A stretch of 24,094 bases of DNA. It comes from Bog-473 sp035483935. Its GTDB lineage: Bacteria; Actinomycetota; Acidimicrobiia; Acidimicrobiales; RAAP-2. The translations under genes were made by a program, and so were the position numbers. The notes beneath the pieces were generated by a model. That model did no database searches. It saw only the letters and a program-made list of their open reading frames with translations, and was not told the DNA's origin. This document shows, in pieces, positions 14,284 through 22,667 of the stretch. The first letter of the stretch is position 1, and each line of letters starts with the position of its first letter. Location of the stretch: assembly GCA_035483935.1 (NCBI GenBank), contig DATHPK010000099.1, positions 1-24,094 of the forward strand. Reading direction: 5' to 3'.

Positions 14284-15435
14284 TCAGTGCGCCGCCGGCA
14301 GCAGCAACACGTCCCGCAGATCGTCGGCCACCCACTCGTCGAGCAACGCCTGAATGGACGAATATTGCCTTTCGGCACCGGTCTCCTTGTCCAACACGGT
14401 AGGTAGGTAGCCGAGGTCGCCGAAGTAATTCAGATAGTCGGCGACCGAACGACCCGACACACGTTGGAGCATCTCTTCCTTCAGCTCGGTCGTCACGATC
14501 GGCCGGTCCTTCTCGATGATACGGGAGGCGCCCTGGACGACGAGGCCCTCTGCACCTTCGACGTCCATCTTCAAGAGGTCGACCTTACCGTCGACGAGGT
14601 GGTCGAGCGGGAACGTCGGGACAACGGTGCCGAAGCGCGAGAGGAGATCGCCATCATCGACGAGGCCGCCGTTGGAGCCAACGTGGGTGGCGTAATAGGC
14701 CCAGCCGGGTGCCTTGCTTGCCGCCACAGGGAACAGCTCGACGTTCGAGATGTCGTTCAGACGGAGAGATGACAAGAGCAGCCGGCAGTTCTCCGAATTC
14801 GGCTCGAGTGCGACGACCCTCCCGGCGGGTCCCACGAGCTTCGACGCCAACAGAGAGAAATAGCCGAGGTTGGCGCCGACGTCGACGACCGTCATACCCG
14901 ATCGGCACAATCGTTCGAACACCGCGGTCAGGTGCGGCTCGTATGTGCCGGAGCGCAGGCCAGGCGTCACCGCCGCATCAGCCGCGTCGCACAGCAACTC
15001 CACCTGGCCCACGGCGCACCGCACTGCGTCCTCCCCCGTCAACTGCACGGAGAAGGCCGTGGGTGCCAGCTGGTGCTCTATCGACCCGAGCATGCGCCGA
15101 ATCGTCGATACGTTCGCCAGGTCACCCACTGCGACCTCGTCCACTTCGGCGCGCAGGTCGTCGGAGAGGTGGGGATAGAGGAGCTGCACCAGCTGCTCAT
15201 AGGTCATTCCGCGTTGCGGCACCGTGCCGCCGAGCCGGACGACGAGGCGGTCCCGCCAAGGCTTGATCGCGTCCCTCGCCGCGCGCTGCCAACCCTGGTC
15301 GGATCGGTCCCCGTTGGTGATGGCCATGCGCGGGCAAAGGTACCCCTTGTCGCGGCCCACGATGGCTCTGGCCCCGAGGTCTGAGCTGGTGACCAGGATC
15401 ATCGTCGGCTCGGTCATGGGGTCCCGGCGCGGCAT
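14284..15435 (-). CDS. FkbM-type SAM-dependent methyltransferase with N-terminal extension
   Basis: Up to 383 residues. Residues 160-375 form the class I methyltransferase domain: MTVVDVGANLGYFSLLA (181-197) is the SAM-binding motif I, Glu211 in VALEPNSENC the ribose-binding acid, and LLKMDVEGAEGLVVQGA the FkbM hallmark. FkbM enzymes O-methylate sugars, polyketides or glycan ends. The first 155 or so residues are unassigned; LTYEQL-like and LRAEVDEVAVGDLANVS segments look helical. The start is uncertain. ATG at 15435 has AAGAAGGA 14 nt away; Met37 at 15327 is an alternative and gives MAITNGDRSDQGW. It converges on the LOG gene and diverges from the large cyclase gene, whose intergenic region has clustered GACCGC half-sites. 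Confidence 0.85.
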   Translation of the reverse strand: MPRRDPMTEPTMILVTSSDLGARAIVGRDKGYLCPRMAITNGDRSDQGWQRAARDAIKPWRDRLVVRLGGTVPQRGMTYEQLVQLLYPHLSDDLRAEVDEVAVGDLANVSTIRRMLGSIEHQLAPTAFSVQLTGEDAVRCAVGQVELLCDAADAAVTPGLRSGTYEPHLTAVFERLCRSGMTVVDVGANLGYFSLLASKLVGPAGRVVALEPNSENCRLLLSSLRLNDISNVELFPVAASKAPGWAYYATHVGSNGGLVDDGDLLSRFGTVVPTFPLDHLVDGKVDLLKMDVEGAEGLVVQGASRIIEKDRPIVTTELKEEMLQRVSGRSVADYLNYFGDLGYLPTVLDKETGAERQYSSIQALLDEWVADDLRDVLLLPAAH

Positions 15436-15465
15436 CGAAGCCCGGCGGGATCCTTCTTATCGATC

Positions 15466-15489
15466 GACCGCAGCGGTCCGGCCGACCGC
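15466..15489. repeat. Three GACCGC half-sites in alternating orientation
   Basis: GACCGC (15466-15471), GCGGTC (15473-15478) and GACCGC (15484-15489) form two overlapping palindromes: GACCGC-A-GCGGTC and GCGGTC-CGGCC-GACCGC. They lie 30 bp upstream of the FkbM gene start and 138 bp upstream of the cyclase start, in the divergent region, as expected for an operator controlling one or both. No known regulator consensus is matched. Confidence 0.5.
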
Positions 15490-15589
15490 GGACGGGGCGC
15501 AGAAGACATCGCCGCTGCCGCAGCTCTTCAATCCACGTTGCAAAATGCGCGAGGCTTTGGTCGATGGGGAACAGAACACTCCCAGTTAC

Positions 15590-15605
15590 TTCACGTCTTC
15601 ACGTC
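15590..15605 (+). repeat. Tandem TTCACGTC repeat upstream of the large cyclase gene
   Basis: Two adjacent copies of TTCACGTC end 21 nt before the GTG start at 15627, in a comparatively AT-rich stretch. The position overlaps where a 5' leader or core promoter should be. It could bind a regulator or be chance; nothing else supports it. Confidence 0.3.
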
Positions 15606-15626
15606 GCCCAAGTGATCTGAGTCGTC

Positions 15627-18600
15627 GTGGCCTTGCCGTCGACCGTCGACCATCAAGACCTCTTGGTGCCGTACCTGCCTCGGCTGGTCATCGACTGGCT
15701 AGAGGAGAGCCCCGAACTGCGTCACCAAATCGTCGATGGGACACTCGCCTTCGTCGACATTTCGGGATTCACGAAGCTCTCTGAAGGACTGGCCAAGCAT
15801 GGGAAGATCGGTGCCGAGGAACTCGCCGCCACCATCGGAGAATGTTTCGTCGAGCTCCTGGAGATTGCGTACGAAGCCGGAGGCCGCCTTCTGAAGTTCG
15901 GCGGCGACGCGTTGCTCCTCTTGTTCACGGGAGTCGACCACGAAGCGAGGGCGTGTCGGACCGCATACGAGATGCGGGGCAAGCTCCGAGAGGTGGGCCG
16001 AATGACGGTCCTCGGACACCGGGTGAACCTACGGATGTCCATCGGGGTCCACAGCGGGTCTTTCGACACCTTCCTCCTCGGAGCGTCGCACCGAGAGTTC
16101 GTTGTGACCGGACCGGCAGCAAGTACCACCGTCTCCATGGAAGGCACGGCGAGTGCCGGTGAGATCGTGGTGAGCGAACGGACGGCGTCCGCGTTGTCTG
16201 CGTCGGACCTTGGTTCGCGCAAAGGCGAGGGGCAACTGCTGCGCCGTTGTCCCAGCGTCACCGGCGCGCCGACGCCGCGTGATCCGGTCGATTACGGGGT
16301 CGACCTGTCCCGATGTGTACCGGTGGCCATATTGGACTCCGCCGTTCGAAGCGGGAACGAGCCGGAGCACCGCACGGTCACCATCGCTTTCATCCACTTC
16401 GACGGGACCGATGTCATGTTTGCCGACGCAGGGGCGCAGGCCGTCGCCGACTATCTCGACACCCTCGTTACGGACATCCAGCAGGCCGTGGATCGGCAGG
16501 GGATCACCTTCCTCGGAACCGACATCGACCACGACGGGGGCAAGGTGATCCTGGTGGCCGGCGCCCCGTCGACATCGGGCGATGACGAGCACCGCATGCT
16601 CTTGGCATTGCGCCAGATCATGGAACGCGACCGCAGTCCGCGGGTACGGATCGGCGTCAATCGAGGTCCGGTATTCGCCGGGGACATCGGACCGGCGTAC
16701 CGACGCACGTTCACCGTGATGGGGGACGCAGTCAACTTGGCGGCACGCCTGATGGCGAAGGCATCCCCGGGGCAGATCCTGGCGACCCCCGAGGTCCTGT
16801 CCCGAGCAGGATCCCGCTTCGATGTCACCCCGGTGGAGCCCTTCTACGTCAAAGGAAAGGCCGAACCGGTCGAGGCGCTCGATGTCGGCGCCCGGATCGG
16901 TGCTCGACGAGACGAGACCGCAATGACCTCTTCCCTTGTCGGTCGCAGGTCGGAAATGGAGCAGTGGCGCCAGGCGGTTGATGCGATGCGCCGGGGGTCG
17001 GGATCCGTGATCGAGATCATCGGCGAGCCCGGAGCCGGCAAGTCGCGGCTGATCGAGGAATTCCGAACCGTGACCGACGACGTCACAACCCTGAGGGTCA
17101 CCGGGGAGTACTACGACTCATCCACGCCTTACGGCGCGCTGCGAGGGACGATACGGCGGCTCTTGGGGCTAGAGGAGTTCGGTGACGCACCGGCTCCGGA
17201 ACAGCTCCAATGCGCAATCGGCACCATCGCTCCAGAACTTGGTGCGTGGGCACCGTTGGTGGGTGCCGTCGTCGACGTCGGCCTGCCCGAAACGCCCGAG
17301 ACCTCCGAACTCGCTCCGGCGTTCCGGAACCAGCGCCTGGGCGAGGTCATGGTCGATCTGCTCGACTGCTGTCTGCCCGATCCGACCGTCCTCATCGTCG
17401 AGGACGCTCATTGGATGGACGAGGCATCGTCCGACCTGCTTCGCCACGTGGCGGCGTCGGTCGATACCCGGCCTTGGCTCCTTTGCCTGACCCGGAGGGA
17501 CGTGCAGACGGGGTTCGTCGCTCCCGAGGGGAGCACCGTCCAAATGCACCTCGAACCACTGGCGGGCGACGAGGCCACGGAACTGGTTCAGCTCACCTTG
17601 GCGGACGCCCCTCTGCCGGCCCATGTGGTCGCCACGCTGGCCGAGCGCTCCGGCGGCAATCCCCTGTTCTTGCTGGAGCTGGTGTCCGCAGCCCGCCACA
17701 CCGACGACATCGAGTCGCTCCCCGACTCCGTGGAGGCCGTGATCGCCGCGCGCATCGATCGGCTCTCCGCTGACGATCGGCGCTTCTTGAGGCGAGTCTC
17801 GGTGCTCGGCCGCACGACTCCGTACAAGCTGCTCAGCGCCGTCCTCGACGACGTGCCCGGGGAGGGCGACCCCATTTGGAAGCGCCTCGAAGAATTCGTC
17901 ACGGTCGATGCGACAGGCCATCTCAGCTTTTGCCATGCCTTGCTTCGTGATGGCGCCTACAACGGCTTGTCGTACCGCCTGCGTCAACAGCTCCACGAGA
18001 ATGCAGGGAAGGCCATTCGACTTGCTGCCGGCGACAGACCCGAAGAGCATGCCGAGGCGTTGTCCTTGCACTATTTCTATGCGCAGGCATACGAAGAGGC
18101 CTGGACGTATTCGCTAGTCGCCGCCGAACGAGCCCGGGCCGTATACGCCAATGTTGAAGCGGCCGAGTTCTTCGAGCGGGCCCTCGCTGTGTCGCGGCGA
18201 CTTGCAGAGCTCACCCCTCAACGCGTGGCCGCGGTCACCGAGGCGCTCGGAGACGCCAGGGCGCAGGGATCGCAATATCTGGAGGCCGTGACCGCCTATC
18301 GCGCGGCCCGGCGCCTGATGCGTGGCGCACCTCTGGCCGACGCTCATCTGATGCTGAAGCTGGCACGTGCCCAGAGCTGCCTCGATCGGTTCTCGAACGC
18401 GCTGCGATGGATCACGCGGGCGCTGCACGTCCTCGATGGCACCGAGGAGGACGTCGAGGTCCGACGCCGACGGGCCCAGCTTCTCGCCTGGTACGGGTGG
18501 TTCTGTGAAGAGCAAGGGAGCCATGAGCGGGCGGTCACCTGGTGCAACCGGGCGATCGCCCAGGCAGAGCGGGCCGGCGACACGGAGGCACTCGCCAAGG

Positions 18601-19487
18601 CACTCAGCACCCTTGACGCCGCCCACATGGAGCTCGGCACACTGGAGGACCCGAGCAATACCGAGCGCGCCCTGGCGCTCATGGAAGAGCTCGGGGATCT
18701 GGACGGGCAAGCTCGAGTCCTCAATTCTCTCGCGATCTACCTCTACTTCCGCGGGCGATGGGACGATGCGCTCGACATGTACCGCCGAGCGGAGGAACGG
18801 ATGCGCCGGCTGGGAGATGTGGTGCACCAGGCAATCACCGAAGGCAACATCGCCGAGATAGCTCTCGACCAAGGCCGCGTCGGCGAAGCCGAGCGGCTTT
18901 TCGAGTCGGTCGTCCGCGTCTGCCGCGCCGCCGGGCATCGTTCGGGTGAGGCCTACGCCAAAGGCAACATGGCCCGATCCGCAGCCAAAGCCGGACGCTT
19001 CGACGAGGCCGACCGATTGTTCGCAGAGTCCTGTCAGGAGGCCGAGGCGATGGGCAGCCACGCCAGATTGCTCGAGGCCGGTGCCCGGTGGGCCGAATGC
19101 CGGCTGCTTGCCGGCGACCTCGAGGGAGCACGGGTTCGAGCCGACAGGGAGTTGGAACGGGCGCGGGTGCTGGGCGCCGTTGCTCCGTTGCCCTTGTTGC
19201 ACCGCGTGCGAGGTGTGGCACTGGCTCGAACCGGAGACCGTCAGGCTGCGGCCGAAGCCCTCAGTCGCAGTCTGAAGGCGGCGCGCGCGGATCACGTCGA
19301 CTACGAAGTCGCCTTGACGCTCGGCGTCATGGCCGCCCTCGGTCTCGAAGACGGAGGTCGGACTCCAGAGGACTTGGCCCGGGAGGGCGAGCGCATCCTC
19401 GAAGAACTCGGCGTCGTGTGGATCCCGGACCTCGTGGCGCCGCAACCCGGGTCACCGCCAGTTGTGGCTGCATCGTCAACCATCTAG
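15627..19487 (+). CDS. Soluble adenylyl cyclase-like protein: C1-C2 cyclase, AAA-type NTPase, TPR
   Basis: A 1286-residue cytosolic protein with the domain order of mammalian ADCY10. C1 (about 38-195): LAFVDISGFTKLSE with metal Asp44, and LLKFGGDALLLLF with Lys90 and metal Asp94. C2 (about 248-420): the first metal Asp position is His257 (FIHFDG), but TFTVMGDAVNLAARLM supplies Thr363, Asn370 and Arg374. One composite active site at the C1/C2 interface is therefore expected, with Lys/Thr favouring ATP. LVGRRSEMEQW (437) opens an AAA/STAND-like NTPase: Walker A GEPGAGKSR (466-474), Walker B VLIVEDAHWMDEA (588-600). From about 790 to 1250 the protein is alpha-helical with TPR-like repeats. The GTG start has no strong ribosome-binding site but begins the expected PYLPRLVIDWL segment. 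Ligands are unknown. Confidence 0.93.
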   Translation: MALPSTVDHQDLLVPYLPRLVIDWLEESPELRHQIVDGTLAFVDISGFTKLSEGLAKHGKIGAEELAATIGECFVELLEIAYEAGGRLLKFGGDALLLLFTGVDHEARACRTAYEMRGKLREVGRMTVLGHRVNLRMSIGVHSGSFDTFLLGASHREFVVTGPAASTTVSMEGTASAGEIVVSERTASALSASDLGSRKGEGQLLRRCPSVTGAPTPRDPVDYGVDLSRCVPVAILDSAVRSGNEPEHRTVTIAFIHFDGTDVMFADAGAQAVADYLDTLVTDIQQAVDRQGITFLGTDIDHDGGKVILVAGAPSTSGDDEHRMLLALRQIMERDRSPRVRIGVNRGPVFAGDIGPAYRRTFTVMGDAVNLAARLMAKASPGQILATPEVLSRAGSRFDVTPVEPFYVKGKAEPVEALDVGARIGARRDETAMTSSLVGRRSEMEQWRQAVDAMRRGSGSVIEIIGEPGAGKSRLIEEFRTVTDDVTTLRVTGEYYDSSTPYGALRGTIRRLLGLEEFGDAPAPEQLQCAIGTIAPELGAWAPLVGAVVDVGLPETPETSELAPAFRNQRLGEVMVDLLDCCLPDPTVLIVEDAHWMDEASSDLLRHVAASVDTRPWLLCLTRRDVQTGFVAPEGSTVQMHLEPLAGDEATELVQLTLADAPLPAHVVATLAERSGGNPLFLLELVSAARHTDDIESLPDSVEAVIAARIDRLSADDRRFLRRVSVLGRTTPYKLLSAVLDDVPGEGDPIWKRLEEFVTVDATGHLSFCHALLRDGAYNGLSYRLRQQLHENAGKAIRLAAGDRPEEHAEALSLHYFYAQAYEEAWTYSLVAAERARAVYANVEAAEFFERALAVSRRLAELTPQRVAAVTEALGDARAQGSQYLEAVTAYRAARRLMRGAPLADAHLMLKLARAQSCLDRFSNALRWITRALHVLDGTEEDVEVRRRRAQLLAWYGWFCEEQGSHERAVTWCNRAIAQAERAGDTEALAKALSTLDAAHMELGTLEDPSNTERALALMEELGDLDGQARVLNSLAIYLYFRGRWDDALDMYRRAEERMRRLGDVVHQAITEGNIAEIALDQGRVGEAERLFESVVRVCRAAGHRSGEAYAKGNMARSAAKAGRFDEADRLFAESCQEAEAMGSHARLLEAGARWAECRLLAGDLEGARVRADRELERARVLGAVAPLPLLHRVRGVALARTGDRQAAAEALSRSLKAARADHVDYEVALTLGVMAALGLEDGGRTPEDLAREGERILEELGVVWIPDLVAPQPGSPPVVAASSTI

Positions 19488-19583
19488 CCTGCCCTGCAAC
19501 CCACATAGCGCACCGCGCGGGTGCCGAGGCGATTCGTCACCTGCGAGCGGTGAGACGTGGTCCGCTCAAGACGGAGGTTGGCG

Positions 19584-21503
19584 ATGAAAAAGGTGAAGCA
19601 GTTCTTCGTGGTCTTCCTGGCGACTGCGCTGGCGGGAGGAGTCGCCATGCTGGTCGCGACGGCGGCCAGCAGTGGCGCCGGCGCCACGCCGATGTGCCCG
19701 AGCATCGGCAACGGCAGCGGGTGCGCATACATCATCACCGTGAACCCGTCCGGGACCGTCTCCATCACTCCCGGCGCGGATAGTGCGTCCTTCGACGGGA
19801 GGGGCGAGGGCGACGACGTCATGGTCGGCGTGGTCAACGACTCCAACGCCATCGTGTCAAGCGTCGCGCTCTCGGGAACGAGCAATGCCTTCGGCTTCGA
19901 CGGCGACGGGATCTGCACCGAGACCTTCACGTCCCCGATTTCTTCGAACTACTGCCAGACGAACGGTCCGGGCGGTGGCGCCTCGTACACGACGAGCAGG
20001 GGCCGGACAACGGGAATCAACCCCTACGACTACCAGGGCCCAGACAACACCTTCACGAACATCACCACCAGCCACAGGACGGCGGGCACCGGGACGATCG
20101 CCTTCACGACCCCTCTTCTGCCGCAAGGGACGACCTTCCTGTCCCTGGAGGCCGCCCCGACGAGGACGACGGCCACCGCCACCCTCCAGACCGGCCTGAA
20201 GGTCTCGGTGCCCGCGATAGCCAACGCGGTCGAGGGCACTGCATGGAGCGGCCAGGTCGCCACCTTCACCGATACGGGTTCGATCTCACCCGCGAGCTAC
20301 TTCCAGGCGACCATCAACTGGGGCGACGGGACCTCGAGCAACACCTCCAACAGCAGCAGCCCCACCACGCCTTCGGCGACGATCGGCGGCTCAGGGGGAT
20401 CCTTCACGGTGTCGGGGACCCACACCTACGCCGAGGAGACGCCGTCTGGAGCACCGGACCAGCCCACGGTCACCATCACCGATCCCGACCTGGTGTCGTA
20501 CTCCAGCGCTGTCGCAACCGTCACCTCGGGGAAGGGGTCCGTCGTGGTCACCGACGCACCGTTGGCGCCGGGCACTGCTGCCCCGATCGGCCCACAACAG
20601 ACCAACGTTCCCTTCACCACCTCGGCCACGTTCACAGACGGCAACACGGCCGCCCCGACCTCGGACTTCGCCAACACCACCATCACGTGGGGTGACGGGA
20701 CCACGAGCACCACCGGCTCCACCACCGATCCGGTGGTGGTCACCGGTTCGGGTGGATCGTTCACGGTGACGGGGACGCATGTGTACACCGCCAACACGGC
20801 GAACGACCCCGGCGGGTCAGAGCCTTCTCCGGTGACCTTCAATATCGTCGACATCGCCGGTTCGACCACCACAGTCACGGCCAACAAGGTGGACGTGGCC
20901 GACTCGGTCACCTCCTGCGCGGGTGGCGCAGCGTGCAGTGGCACTCTGAACGCGGGCTCGGGCCAGCCAGTCGGCGCCACGGTGGGCACATCGACGGGCG
21001 AGACGGGAGACCTCTTGGTCTCGGCCAACCCCACCGTGAACTCCAGTGGAGCCCCCGAATTCAGCTGCGGCGACACCTTCGCGCACGCCCCCAGCGTGAT
21101 CAGCGAGAGCAACACGTTCAGCGCCCCGACGGGCACCATCACGTCTTCGGACAGCTTCCCTGCGGCCGACGGTGTGATTCTCGACTCGTCGCCCGGCGTC
21201 GCCCTCAGCACGCCTGAGGCGTGGGGTCCCGGCCTCGGCCAATCAAGTTCTTTCTGGGTCTGCTTCCGAGCGAATCAAGAGTTCAACGATGTCAGCGGCG
21301 GACCGGCGCCCAGCAGCACGGACGGTGCCGGCAACACCCTGTACACGGGGCTTCTGCCGCTTTGCGATCCCGCGGCTGTCGGCGCGGGTCCCTGTGTGAA
21401 CTACGTCTCCGTCGCGCCGAACGCGTCGAATGTCCTGACCGTCAGCGAGCAGATCACCTACCCTGCCTCGTTCGCGAGCTCAGGTGACCCGTATCGTTAC
21501 TAG
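19584..21503 (+). CDS. Secreted protein with two PKD-like domains
   Basis: A 639-residue exported protein. It has a Sec signal (MKKVKQFFVVFLATALAGGVAML, then AxA-type sites near 27-34). Residues 40-200 form a beta-rich domain with GDDVMVGVVNDSNAIVSSV, FGFDGDGI and GPDNTFTNI, a pattern also found in other bacterial surface proteins. Two PKD-like repeats follow: ATINWGDGTS...TVSGTHTYAEE (about 215-312) and TTITWGDGTTS...TVTGTHVYTAN (about 340-440). The last 190 residues are Ser/Thr/Gly-rich with four or more cysteines (for example CAGGAACSG, LCDPAAVGAGPC). No C-terminal anchor or sorting signal is seen, so it is probably released or held non-covalently. GGAGG at 19573-19577 fixes the ATG. Adhesion or matrix binding is likely; no enzyme motif is visible. 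Confidence 0.87.
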   Translation: MKKVKQFFVVFLATALAGGVAMLVATAASSGAGATPMCPSIGNGSGCAYIITVNPSGTVSITPGADSASFDGRGEGDDVMVGVVNDSNAIVSSVALSGTSNAFGFDGDGICTETFTSPISSNYCQTNGPGGGASYTTSRGRTTGINPYDYQGPDNTFTNITTSHRTAGTGTIAFTTPLLPQGTTFLSLEAAPTRTTATATLQTGLKVSVPAIANAVEGTAWSGQVATFTDTGSISPASYFQATINWGDGTSSNTSNSSSPTTPSATIGGSGGSFTVSGTHTYAEETPSGAPDQPTVTITDPDLVSYSSAVATVTSGKGSVVVTDAPLAPGTAAPIGPQQTNVPFTTSATFTDGNTAAPTSDFANTTITWGDGTTSTTGSTTDPVVVTGSGGSFTVTGTHVYTANTANDPGGSEPSPVTFNIVDIAGSTTTVTANKVDVADSVTSCAGGAACSGTLNAGSGQPVGATVGTSTGETGDLLVSANPTVNSSGAPEFSCGDTFAHAPSVISESNTFSAPTGTITSSDSFPAADGVILDSSPGVALSTPEAWGPGLGQSSSFWVCFRANQEFNDVSGGPAPSSTDGAGNTLYTGLLPLCDPAAVGAGPCVNYVSVAPNASNVLTVSEQITYPASFASSGDPYRY

Positions 21504-21590
21504 TACGAGTCCCCGAGGCGCAGGCCTCACACAGGAGCGTCACCGGACGAGGGCGACCAGCCCGAGTCCGCGTGGCGCGCGGATCCAGTT

Positions 21591-21604
21591 CCACCAGATG
21601 GTGG
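21591..21604. repeat. Palindrome CCACCAGATGGTGG containing ACCAGATGGTG
   Basis: Six-bp arms CCACCA/TGGTGG around GA, lying between the converging ends of the PKD gene and the membrane-protein gene. It includes the 11-mer ACCAGATGGTG, which recurs twice in tandem at 22785-22806. No T-tract follows on either strand, so it is not a clear intrinsic terminator. The rest of 21504-21704 shows only a short GAGGC/GCCTC hairpin (21515-21528) and a repeated CACCGGACGAG (21541, 21639), and no gene. Confidence 0.4.
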
Positions 21605-21704
21605 CCACTGCCAGGGCGATCGACGAGTCGAACGCGGGCACCGGACGAGTACGAGGAAGTAGTCGAGCCGCACGGCAGTGAGCCAGGGTTCGAAGCAGGT
21701 TTGG

Positions 21705-22589
21705 CTAAGCGACGAACTCTTCGACCTTGACGATTTTGCTCGACCGGATCGGATACGGGTCGGGGTATTGCACGACCCGGACCCGACCCGTCGGGCGGTA
21801 CCGGTCGCTCTCGATCACCTCGCGGGGGACGTACGGGTCCCTCCCCATGCTGCGGAAGAGCCTGGTGGTCGGTTCCCAGATCGTGACCCGCTCGTGCCAG
21901 CGCAGGCGGTCGAGCTTCCGCAACAGGATCATGAAGGTGACAAGGGTGCTGGCCAGCACGCCCGCCACGAGCGCACCGAGGACGGTGCCGCCCGGCAGCA
22001 CGGCGAACAGACCGACCAACAAGACGAACAGGAGCAGAAGGCCCGACCATTCTGCGGGTGACAGCGCCTGTCCGGTGGCCGCCTCGATCTGGGACCGGTC
22101 AGAAGTCATGGCGATGTTCAGCGCCACCAACTCCTTGTATACCGACTCTTGCTGCGGCCCTTGCGGCCGAAGTCCGTATACGGCGTCGGTAAGGCGCAGA
22201 TACGACGATGTGGCACGGTGATAATCGACCAAGCGATAGTCGATCTGCTCCGTGAGATGCGCGTCAACCAGGTCGCGCACCTCGCGCCTGTCTGCCTCAT
22301 CGAAGACGAGCATCATCTGATGGATCGAGAACAACCCCGAATTGCCCTTGGCCACCAGGTCCTGCACCAGCGCAAGACGCTCGCGTGTACGGACGATGGT
22401 GAACGCGAGCAGGACGCCGAACAGAAACGCGGTCATGCTCGCCATGGCCACGTCGACTCGGACGTCGCCGCGATTGGACCCGACCAGGTACGAGGCGGCG
22501 GCGACGAGCACCCCGACGACCGTGGCGGGCCACACGATCACCTCCCCGTCGAGGACGAGGCTGAGGGCCGCACGTATTCGCGCCATCAT
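21705..22589 (-). CDS. Four-TM membrane protein with large central soluble domain
   Basis: A 294-residue protein. Two TM segments (about 18-36 and 48-66) are followed by a soluble helical region of about 115 residues and two further TM segments (about 182-198 and 202-223). The C-terminal tail of 70 residues contains WEPTTRLFRSMGRDPYVP. The soluble region includes LFSIHQMMLVFDEADRREVRDLVDAHL and IDYRLVDYHRATSSYLRL. The 2+2 TM layout resembles DUF4239 (bestrophin-like) proteins, but I cannot confirm it by motif. The start is ATGATG at 22589. It has no ribosome-binding site of its own, but overlaps the stop of a short upstream ORF with a strong one, so coupled translation is likely. Function unknown. 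Confidence 0.78.
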   Translation of the reverse strand: MMARIRAALSLVLDGEVIVWPATVVGVLVAAASYLVGSNRGDVRVDVAMASMTAFLFGVLLAFTIVRTRERLALVQDLVAKGNSGLFSIHQMMLVFDEADRREVRDLVDAHLTEQIDYRLVDYHRATSSYLRLTDAVYGLRPQGPQQESVYKELVALNIAMTSDRSQIEAATGQALSPAEWSGLLLLFVLLVGLFAVLPGGTVLGALVAGVLASTLVTFMILLRKLDRLRWHERVTIWEPTTRLFRSMGRDPYVPREVIESDRYRPTGRVRVVQYPDPYPIRSSKIVKVEEFVA

Positions 22590-22621
22590 CGGGACGCCAC
22601 GCGGATGATGACGGCGAACAT
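22586..22621 (-). CDS. 11-codon leader ORF (MFAVIIRVASR) coupled to the membrane-protein gene (candidate)
   Basis: On the minus strand GGGGAGG (complement of 22631-22637 region) lies 8 nt before ATG 22621. The frame encodes MFAVIIRVASR and stops at TGA 22588-22586, overlapping the ATG at 22589-22587 of the next gene as ATGA. The downstream gene's own upstream bases (GTGGCGTCCCG) lack any Shine-Dalgarno. Ribosomes therefore probably load at the leader and reinitiate. A sequencing error joining the two frames is an alternative reading. Confidence 0.5.
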   Translation of the reverse strand: MFAVIIRVASR

Positions 22622-22661
22622 CGGTCTAACCTCCCCTTCGGTACCGCCACTGGGCTCCCGC

Positions 22662-22667
22662 AGGCTA
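22662..22667 (-). promoter_or_regulatory. Putative -10 box (TAGCCT) for the leader/membrane-protein unit
   Basis: On the minus strand TTTGGCTAGCCTGCGG contains TAGCCT, a TANNNT-type -10 box, about 40 nt upstream of the leader ATG at 22621. This gives a 5' UTR of about 34 nt that holds the strong Shine-Dalgarno. No convincing -35 box is seen. Confidence 0.35.
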
